A model generated the notes under the pieces. It worked only from the letters and a program-made list of their open reading frames with translations, ran no database searches and was not told the origin of the DNA. The translations under genes and the position numbers were made by a program. DNA of 9,102 bases from Thermotoga sp. (GTDB taxonomy: Bacteria; Thermotogota; Thermotogae; B3-G13). The DNA is taken from assembly GCA_003641555.1 (NCBI GenBank), contig QNAT01000026.1, forward strand, positions 1-9,102, read 5' to 3'. Shown here in pieces: positions 1-5,217 of this stretch (its first letter is position 1; every line of letters starts with the position of its first letter).

Positions 1-78
1 ACGGAGATGAAGGAGGAAACACAGGCACTGTTCAAGAAACTGGGGATAAAGACGCCTAAACGGATAACGAAGATGTAG
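1..78 (+). CDS. C-terminal 25 codons of an unidentified protein (possible transposase tail)
   Basis: The frame is open from the first base to a TAG at 76-78; the other two forward frames close within 60 bases. The visible residues are strongly basic and contain an LFKKLGI segment followed by a TPKRI ending. A leucine/lysine helix followed by a Pro-Lys-Arg tail recalls, from memory only, the C-termini of some IS4/IS1634-type transposases. Twenty-five residues are far too few to assign a family. The gene is partial because its 5' end lies outside the window. It is separated from the downstream operon by 283 non-coding bases that contain a candidate promoter, so it is unlikely to belong to that operon. 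Confidence 0.5.
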   Translation, partial: TEMKEETQALFKKLGIKTPKRITKM

Positions 79-98
79 TAATTACGTCTTTTTGAAAA

Positions 99-120
99 AA
101 TCACCAGGATTACGGTGATT
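99..120. terminator. Hairpin, possible terminator (better on the minus strand)
   Basis: AATCACC (99-105) and GGTGATT (114-120) form a perfect 7-bp stem with an 8-base loop, 20 bases after the stop codon at 76-78. Read on the plus strand it is followed by ATTAAAGTTTTGAG, a poor T-tract. Read on the minus strand it runs directly into six T residues (A-run at 95-100), which is a better intrinsic-terminator shape. No minus-strand gene is visible that would need it, so it may be the terminator of the upstream gene, part of a mobile-element end, or chance. Confidence 0.35.
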
Positions 121-164
121 ATTAAAGTTTTGAGTTTTTGTCTGGCAAAGTTGAGTTATAACGA

Positions 165-248
165 GTAATTTCCCCTCATATATCTCATTTCACCCAATGG
201 GTGAAAGATATGAAGTCGTAAGACTTGTGGTGAACAAAGGGAAGTTAC
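165..248 (+). other. Candidate structured RNA: three-way junction with GNRA tetraloop
   Basis: Three nested helices fit together without conflict. P1 pairs 165-174 with 239-248 (10 bp, one T169-G244 wobble). P2 pairs 177-181 with 208-212, has an asymmetric internal loop (182-187 opposite 207), then pairs 188-195 with 199-206. P3 pairs 213-217 with 222-226 and is closed by GTAA, a GNRA-class tetraloop. Residues 227-238 form the only long joining strand. The wobble pairs only if the plus strand is transcribed. I do not recognise it as a known riboswitch class. It lies upstream of the candidate operon promoter, so it would be transcribed from further upstream or on its own. It could also be protein-binding inverted repeats or chance in AT-rich DNA. 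Confidence 0.35.
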
Positions 249-293
249 ACTATATTTCCATCTCTATCTGGGATTTTGGGGCAATTCGAACAC

Positions 294-322
294 TTGACAT
301 ATTTGGGTTTTTGATCTACACT
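294..322 (+). promoter_or_regulatory. Sigma70-like promoter of the operon
   Basis: A perfect -35 hexamer TTGACA (294-299) is followed, after an optimal 17-base spacer, by TACACT (317-322), which matches the TATAAT -10 box at the three most important positions and one other. The start point would fall near 328-331, giving a leader of about 30-40 bases before the first gene. It is the best promoter-like sequence in the non-coding region before the operon. Confidence 0.65.
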
Positions 323-325
323 AAC

Positions 326-354
326 TTAGATGCTTAACGTAAGCAAGTATCTAA
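326..354. promoter_or_regulatory. Imperfect inverted repeat, probable operator for the ROK regulator
   Basis: TTAGAT (326-331) mirrors ATCTAA (349-354), and inside them GCTT (332-335) mirrors AAGC (341-344); the right arm carries four extra bases (345-348). The repeat covers the predicted transcription start and lies immediately before the regulator's start codon. That is where an autorepressor of the XylR/NagC type usually binds. The same sequence could instead form a hairpin in the 5' leader. No second copy was noticed elsewhere in the window. Confidence 0.5.
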
Positions 355-356
355 TC

Positions 357-361
357 GGGAG
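357..361 (+). promoter_or_regulatory. Shine-Dalgarno GGGAG that questions the ROK start codon
   Basis: GGGAG directly abuts the ATG at 362, leaving no spacer. It sits 9 bases before an in-frame TTG at 371, which is a normal spacing. The TTG is therefore a serious alternative start, giving a protein three residues shorter. Confidence 0.45.
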
Positions 362-1546
362 ATGGAAAAGTTGAAAGAAAAGCACATATCTCGTTTCTTT
401 TCAACGATGAATCAAAAGAAGATCCTGAAAGAACTTTTTTTCAAAGGGAGTATGTCCATAACAGATATAGCGAGAGAATTAAAGATAAGCACTCCTGCAG
501 TCTCCAGGAACGTTTCCAAGTTGATGAAGGCGGGATTAATCAGGAAGATTGGTTGGGGAAAATCCAATGGCGGAAGAAGACCGATGCTGCTTTCTCTTGA
601 ATCCAATTCGCGGATCATCATTGCCGTTCAGATTTCTTATATGCGAGTTGAGATAACGGCTTACAATCTCATTGGTGATAAGATAACGACAAATGTGTTC
701 TCTTTCAGTGATATCCTTCCATTTGAAAGATTGTGGAAGATGATCGAAGAGAAGATCAAAAGATTAGTAGATACCCATAAAATATCTCCAGATAATATAT
801 TAGGTATCGGAATCGGACTCCCATCTCCTGTAATTCACCCTGATAATAAGATCGTATTCAGTCGCTTTTATGGATGGAAAGAGCAACCCTTACCCTCTTT
901 CGTGGAGTTCGGCTCTACAAAAGTTTCAACTTTCTTTGAAAACGATGCAAATCTTATGGCCTTTGGTGAAAATTACCTTAATCCTAAAGCAAAGAATAAG
1001 ATCGTTTTTTACATATACTTCGATGTGGGTATAGGAATGGGTATATCTATAAATGGAGAAATATTGAGTGGAGCAAGGGGTTTGGCAGGTGAGATAGGGC
1101 AAATAGTCGTTGGTTTGGGAGAGAATGGGCAGAAAGTTTCCTTAGAGGAGGTGGTATCTCAAAGGGCTTTGTTCAATGCAAAAGAAAGAATACCTGATAT
1201 CTCTTCGCTATCTCTGGAAAACGAAGAAGAAATGTTAACCTATCTAAACGAAAATGCAGATGAACCAGGAATTGAAGGACTATTCGATGATATCGCAGAT
1301 AAATTGGGTAAGATCGTAGGATTCATTTCAAATGCCATTGACCCCCACATAATAATATTCGACGGTAGTGTGGTTCGAACCTGTAAAGTCCTTATGAATA
1401 AAGTTGTAGATAAGATCAATTTTTATTCCTGGAAACCTACACTCGTTGAATTAAAAAGTAACAGGGATGAAAAATTGGTTACCAGAGGTGCATATGCCAT
1501 CGTTTTGAAAAACCTTTTAGAGTTCGATATCGGAGAGGAGAGATGA
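362..1546 (+). CDS. ROK-family transcriptional regulator (XylR/NagC-type repressor)
   Basis: This is a sugar-responsive DNA-binding repressor, 394 residues, the usual length for ROK regulators. Residues 20-80 form a winged helix-turn-helix, with the recognition segment around STPAVSRNVSKL (43-54) and a GGRRP wing (70-74). The ROK sugar-binding domain follows, with GIGIGLPSP (148-156), ENDAN (193-197, Asp at the kinase catalytic position), a degenerate phosphate loop DVGIGMG (221-227), GEIGQ (243-247) and IDPHIIIFDG (326-335). The usual GEIGH is changed to GEIGQ, and the Cys-rich zinc motif (CxCGxxGCxE) that normally follows is absent, so it is unlikely to be a sugar kinase. It is first in the operon and overlaps the next gene by four bases. 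Autorepression through 326-354 is inferred. The start is ATG 362 or TTG 371. Confidence 0.9.
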   Translation: MEKLKEKHISRFFSTMNQKKILKELFFKGSMSITDIARELKISTPAVSRNVSKLMKAGLIRKIGWGKSNGGRRPMLLSLESNSRIIIAVQISYMRVEITAYNLIGDKITTNVFSFSDILPFERLWKMIEEKIKRLVDTHKISPDNILGIGIGLPSPVIHPDNKIVFSRFYGWKEQPLPSFVEFGSTKVSTFFENDANLMAFGENYLNPKAKNKIVFYIYFDVGIGMGISINGEILSGARGLAGEIGQIVVGLGENGQKVSLEEVVSQRALFNAKERIPDISSLSLENEEEMLTYLNENADEPGIEGLFDDIADKLGKIVGFISNAIDPHIIIFDGSVVRTCKVLMNKVVDKINFYSWKPTLVELKSNRDEKLVTRGAYAIVLKNLLEFDIGEER

Positions 1547-2532
1547 ATAAAATGGTGAAGTTCGGTATTGTAGGAGCTGGTTTCATAGGGAAGATGCATG
1601 CCGAAGGCATTGTACAGATAAAGAATGCTGAACTCGTGAGCGTTTACGATAAAGATATGGATTCCGCCAATAGATTGGCCGAGAAGTATTCTATAAAAGT
1701 CGCTCGAAATTTCGAGGATATGTTGTCAATGATCGATGCGGTGATATTGGCAATCCCCACCTTTGTCCGACTGAGGTATATAGAAGAAGCAGCAAAAGCA
1801 GGTATACATATCTTCTCTGAAAAACCACTTGCCAGAACACTAAAAGATGCCGAAGAGATCAGAAAGATAATCGAGAAATATGATGTTAAATTCATGGTAG
1901 GCCATGTGGTTAGATACTTCAAAGAATTTCAGAAGATGAAAGAATTAATAGATAAGGGAGAGATCGGTGATCTATGTATGATAAGGACTTTCAGAGGAGG
2001 CAGTATCCCACAGTGGTCGAGCTGGTTTAGAGATTTCGAGAGCAGTGGAGGAGTTATCCTGGATCTGGCAATTCATGATATGGATTTTTGGTCATGGGCG
2101 GCTGGGCCCGTGAAGAAATTGAAGGCACATTCTATCTCTTTTTCAAGGGATATGAAGATGGATCATTGTGTTGTTATAATGGAGATGTCAAACGGTGCAT
2201 TGGCACATATAGAAGGAAGCTGGGCATATCCTTCAACTCATCCTTTCATTTTCGAAGTTGAAGTAGTTGGGACAAGAGGTGTATTGAGGTATTCTAATTT
2301 GGGCAGTGCCTCACTGATCCTTTCGAATAAAAGAGGGGATAATCAGATCTATTCTCCTATGAACATCTCTCCTTATGGCATGGAGGTCTCAGATTTCGCT
2401 GAATGTATAGAAACTGGAAGATATCCAGAACTCGATTATGAAGAGGGTTTGAAGGCATTGAAGTTGGCGCTTTTGGCTGTAGATTCTGCTAAGAACGACA
2501 AGATCTACGAGTTTGGAGGAGATATGAGATGA
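1543..2532 (+). CDS. Gfo/Idh/MocA-family NAD(P)-dependent sugar oxidoreductase (paralogue 1)
   Basis: A cytoplasmic dehydrogenase of 329 residues, typical for the family, whose members oxidise or reduce a sugar or cyclitol hydroxyl. The N-terminal Rossmann fold has GAGFIG (11-16). Asp36, at the end of the second strand, suggests a preference for NAD over NADP. SEKPLA (92-97) carries the conserved Lys94. The C-terminal domain has the family catalytic signature GG (169-170), Asp174, His178 and Asp181. The start overlaps the ROK stop codon (ATGA); GGAG at 1532-1535 is well spaced for ATG 1543. ATG 1552 would give MVKFGIVGAG, also a plausible N-terminus. It overlaps the next gene by four bases. 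The substrate cannot be assigned; inositol-, glucose- or 3-keto-sugar-type chemistry is possible. Confidence 0.9.
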   Translation: MNKMVKFGIVGAGFIGKMHAEGIVQIKNAELVSVYDKDMDSANRLAEKYSIKVARNFEDMLSMIDAVILAIPTFVRLRYIEEAAKAGIHIFSEKPLARTLKDAEEIRKIIEKYDVKFMVGHVVRYFKEFQKMKELIDKGEIGDLCMIRTFRGGSIPQWSSWFRDFESSGGVILDLAIHDMDFWSWAAGPVKKLKAHSISFSRDMKMDHCVVIMEMSNGALAHIEGSWAYPSTHPFIFEVEVVGTRGVLRYSNLGSASLILSNKRGDNQIYSPMNISPYGMEVSDFAECIETGRYPELDYEEGLKALKLALLAVDSAKNDKIYEFGGDMR

Positions 2533-3503
2533 AGATAGGATTCATAAGTGCGGCACATGTCCATACTTCTGCATACGTTAGGGTAGTAAAGGCTGATTCG
2601 AATTTCGAGCCGATTGGTTTATACGACGAAGATGTAAAAAGGGGCAAAGGATTCTCTGCAGAACACGATATAGAATTCTTTAACGATGTAGATGAGCTGT
2701 TATCAAATGTCGATTGCGTGGTGATAACTTCTGAGAACGTCAATCATAAGAAAGATGTCTTGAAAGCAGCCGAACATGGAATACCTATATTATGTGAAAA
2801 ACCTTTGTCTACGAATGTCGAAGATGCTGAAGTGATGCTCTCAACCTGTAAAGGGGAGAAAGTACCATTATATTCAGCTTTTCCAGTAAGGTTTCATCCT
2901 GCAATTGCCGATCTCATTCAACGACTGAATAGAAAAGAGATCGGAAAGATACGCATGATAGTTACAACGAATCGCGGCCAGATTCCACCTGGATGGTTCA
3001 TCGATCCTCTGTTATCAGGGGGTGGTTCCATAATGGATCACGTGGTTCATGTCGTGGATCTCTTGCGATACGTGTTGAAGAGCGAATTCGGTGAAGTATT
3101 AGCATTTAAGGGGAAGAATATACACCCCGATATAGAAGTTGAAGATAATGCCTTGCTCGATTTGAAAATGAAAGGTATTCCTGTAACACTCGATTGCAGT
3201 TGGTCCAGACCAAAGAGCTGGCCTATATGGGGTGATCTAACGATGAGAATAGTGGGAGAAGAAGGGGTTATAGACGTAGATCTATTTTCACAAAATATAA
3301 TTGATTACAGCAATAAAACGGAAAGGATTCACATGATCGATTGGGGTGAAGATCTCGATCGGCTGATGTTAAGGGCATTTTACCAGGAGTTAATAGGTAA
3401 AAAGACTATATTGGCGACAGGAGAAGATGGTTTGAAGGCGATCGAAGTAGTCGAAGCGGCATATGAGTCTATAAAACGGAATGAGCGTGTGTTATTGAGA
3501 TGA
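2529..3503 (+). CDS. Divergent Gfo/Idh/MocA-family oxidoreductase (paralogue 2)
   Basis: A 324-residue protein with the same fold as its upstream neighbour. CEKPLS (89-94) carries the conserved lysine (Lys91). The catalytic-domain signature GGGSIMDHVVHVVD (164-177) contains Asp170, His174 and Asp177. The dinucleotide-binding glycine motif is replaced: where GxGxxG is expected after KIGF, the sequence reads SAAHVH (7-12). Asp33 remains at the ribose-binding position. It may bind cofactor differently, use a pre-bound cofactor or partner with paralogue 1; this is inference. The ATG overlaps the previous stop codon (ATGA) and is served by a strong GGAGGAG at 2515-2521 with seven bases of spacing. 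The family is clear; the reaction and substrate are unknown. Confidence 0.85.
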   Translation: MKIGFISAAHVHTSAYVRVVKADSNFEPIGLYDEDVKRGKGFSAEHDIEFFNDVDELLSNVDCVVITSENVNHKKDVLKAAEHGIPILCEKPLSTNVEDAEVMLSTCKGEKVPLYSAFPVRFHPAIADLIQRLNRKEIGKIRMIVTTNRGQIPPGWFIDPLLSGGGSIMDHVVHVVDLLRYVLKSEFGEVLAFKGKNIHPDIEVEDNALLDLKMKGIPVTLDCSWSRPKSWPIWGDLTMRIVGEEGVIDVDLFSQNIIDYSNKTERIHMIDWGEDLDRLMLRAFYQELIGKKTILATGEDGLKAIEVVEAAYESIKRNERVLLR

Positions 3504-4363
3504 AAAAGAAGGACAACGGTTGGCGATTCGTTATTCCTGTAATCATAGCTCTCGGGGGTGTAGCTCTCTTTCCCTTTGTTTTCAGCGTGTACATAAGTTT
3601 GATAAATTCGACTGCCTACAGTACATATACAGCAAAGTTCGTTGGAATCAACAATTATATTGCTCTTTTCAAAGATGCTAACTTCTGGAATTCTTTCAGG
3701 GTCACACTTGTATACGTAATTGGAGCGGTAAGTTTGGAGATGCTGTTTGGAACGCTGTTGGCTCTGCTCATAGATTCTTTGCCAAAATGGGGTCGTGTTT
3801 TCATGATCATACTCGCATTTCCAATAATGATCGCTCCACTGGTATATGGGATAACCTTCAAACTCATGTACAACAGCATCTACGGATTCATACCACAATT
3901 TCTCAGGATATTCAATATCAACATTTCGCTGTTGTCAACATCGAGATCGGCTTTGATGTCTATGATAGTTGTCGATGTCTTTCAATGGACGTCCTTTGTA
4001 TTTTTGATAATATATTCGGCTCTTCAATCCGTTCCAAAAGAACCTTTGGAGGCAGCGAAGATCGATGGTGCAGGATATTGGAAAAGCGTTTGGTATGTGC
4101 TTTTGCCCATCCTACGCCCGATATTCGTTATAACCCTGATCTTCAGAGTTATGGATACCTTTAAGATCTTCGATCAGGTTTTCGTTATCACGGATGGCGG
4201 CCCGGGTACAGCGACTACTACCCTTTCACTCTACACGTATTTTCTCATGTTTAACAGGTATAATTTTGGGCAGGCAGCAGCACTTACCGTCACCATATTG
4301 GTGATCATTATAGTCATAACGAAATTGCTTTTGAAATATTTCTACAGAGAGGTAGAACTATAA
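3500..4363 (+). CDS. Sugar ABC transporter permease, MalF type
   Basis: An inner-membrane subunit of a CUT1-type carbohydrate importer, 287 residues. Hydrophobic segments at about 9-31, 67-91, 99-122, 150-173, 208-225 and 258-277 give six membrane spans. The cytoplasmic EAA loop that docks on the ATPase lies at 184-207 (EAAKIDGAG, then LPILRP). The TDGGPG segment (231-236) before the last span is typical of MalF/UgpA-like permeases. It lacks the N-terminal extension of enterobacterial MalF, like most CUT1 permeases. It overlaps the previous stop codon by ATGA, and only a weak Shine-Dalgarno is visible, suggesting translational coupling. It should pair with the permease that follows. No ATPase gene is present in the window. 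Confidence 0.93.
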   Translation: MKKKDNGWRFVIPVIIALGGVALFPFVFSVYISLINSTAYSTYTAKFVGINNYIALFKDANFWNSFRVTLVYVIGAVSLEMLFGTLLALLIDSLPKWGRVFMIILAFPIMIAPLVYGITFKLMYNSIYGFIPQFLRIFNINISLLSTSRSALMSMIVVDVFQWTSFVFLIIYSALQSVPKEPLEAAKIDGAGYWKSVWYVLLPILRPIFVITLIFRVMDTFKIFDQVFVITDGGPGTATTTLSLYTYFLMFNRYNFGQAAALTVTILVIIIVITKLLLKYFYREVEL

Positions 4364-4364
4364 C

Positions 4365-5186
4365 ATGTCTCACAAGAAATGGAAAAAGATCATACTGTAC
4401 ATAATAGCCATATTCACCGTGATGATAGTAGATTTTCCTGTAGTCTTCATGTTTATTACTTCTTTTAAACCAATCTCTCAAATAATGGTCCCGAATTTGA
4501 AATTCAGTTTTACACCCACTCTTGAAAATTATAAGATGCTCGTGACCGAAAACTTTCCCTTATTCAAATATCTTTTGAATAGTTTTATCATTTCCCTGTG
4601 TTCGGCAGTCATTGCTATAGCATTATCTCTACCAGCAAGTTATGGGATTTCGAGATTCAAAGAGAAAAAAGAAGGAACGGATTTCTGGATCCTTTCTACA
4701 AGGATGGCACCACCAGTGGTATTTGCATTGCCTATGTTCTTGATATTGAAGTTTTTTAACATCATAGATACACGTATCGGACTCATCCTTACCTATTTTA
4801 CATTTACTATCCCTCTGGCGGTCTGGATACTCAAGGCGTTTATGATGGAAATTCCTAAATCCCTTGAAGAAGCAGCCATGCTGGATGGAGCAACGAGGTC
4901 TTATATATTATTGAGGATAATCACACCTCTTATGAAACCTGGTATAGTATCTGTATTTATAATAGACTTTGTATTCGCCTGGAACGAATTCTTCTTCGCA
5001 TTGATATTAACACTGGATAAAGCTACAACTCTTACTGTTGGTACTGCAAGATTCATCACAGGTTACAGTATATATTGGGGAAGTATAGCTGGAGCATCGA
5101 TGATCGCTGCTATTCCTATGATAATTCTCATGTTCTTCGTGCAAAAATTCCTCGTGAGAGGATTAACTATGGGGGCAGTAAAATGA
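4365..5186 (+). CDS. Sugar ABC transporter permease, MalG type
   Basis: The second inner-membrane subunit, 273 residues, the usual size for MalG-like CUT1 permeases. Six hydrophobic segments are visible (about 9-32, 69-95, 111-130, 138-158, 194-215 and 240-262). The EAA loop is at 169-192 (EAAMLDGAT, then PLMKP), and the C-terminus FLVRGLTMGAVK is a standard MalG ending. It starts one base after the upstream stop codon, with AGAGGT at 4348-4353 as a somewhat distant ribosome binding site. With the preceding gene it would form the heterodimeric channel. The stop codon lies in the loop of a G5/C5 hairpin that precedes the binding-protein gene. Confidence 0.93.
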   Translation: MSHKKWKKIILYIIAIFTVMIVDFPVVFMFITSFKPISQIMVPNLKFSFTPTLENYKMLVTENFPLFKYLLNSFIISLCSAVIAIALSLPASYGISRFKEKKEGTDFWILSTRMAPPVVFALPMFLILKFFNIIDTRIGLILTYFTFTIPLAVWILKAFMMEIPKSLEEAAMLDGATRSYILLRIITPLMKPGIVSVFIIDFVFAWNEFFFALILTLDKATTLTVGTARFITGYSIYWGSIAGASMIAAIPMIILMFFVQKFLVRGLTMGAVK

Positions 5187-5192
5187 CCCCCA
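5170..5192 (+). other. Intercistronic hairpin at the permease/binding-protein junction
   Basis: T-GGGGG (5170-5175) pairs with CCCCC-A (5187-5192), a 6-bp nearly all-GC stem around an 11-base loop that contains the permease stop codon TGA (5184-5186). The following AAATAAAATTTT is not a convincing terminator tract, and the operon continues 25 bases later. A role in mRNA processing or in raising binding-protein expression over the permeases is inferred from position only. Confidence 0.45.
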
Positions 5193-5203
5193 AATAAAAT
5201 TTT

Positions 5204-5211
5204 AAGGAGGT
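5204..5211 (+). promoter_or_regulatory. Consensus Shine-Dalgarno of the binding-protein gene
   Basis: AAGGAGGT with a 6-base spacer to ATG 5218 is the strongest ribosome binding site in the operon. This fits the need for excess solute-binding protein over permease, and it fixes the start codon. Confidence 0.9.
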
Positions 5212-5217
5212 ATTTGT

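Noticed and set aside
165..248. The same region as a miniature transposable element with 10-bp terminal inverted repeats
   Set aside because: No target-site duplication flanks the arms and no related element is visible in the window; the nested internal helices fit a folded RNA better.
79..361. CRISPR repeats or tRNA genes in the upstream non-coding region
   Set aside because: No regularly spaced direct repeats were found, and the foldable segment has no acceptor-stem, D-loop or T-loop signature.
412..621. Minus-strand 69-codon open frame inside the ROK gene
   Set aside because: It lies antisense within the helix-turn-helix coding region, has no recognisable domain and no separate promoter; it is a shadow of the real gene.
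3380..3898. Minus-strand 172-codon open frame across the second oxidoreductase and first permease
   Set aside because: Its composition is low in normal hydrophobic-core pattern and it opposes two well-supported genes in phase with their codons; no family resemblance seen.
3787..4164. Plus-strand 125-codon open frame inside the MalF-type permease
   Set aside because: It is an out-of-frame reading of the permease, rich in His, Arg and Cys, as expected of a shifted frame.
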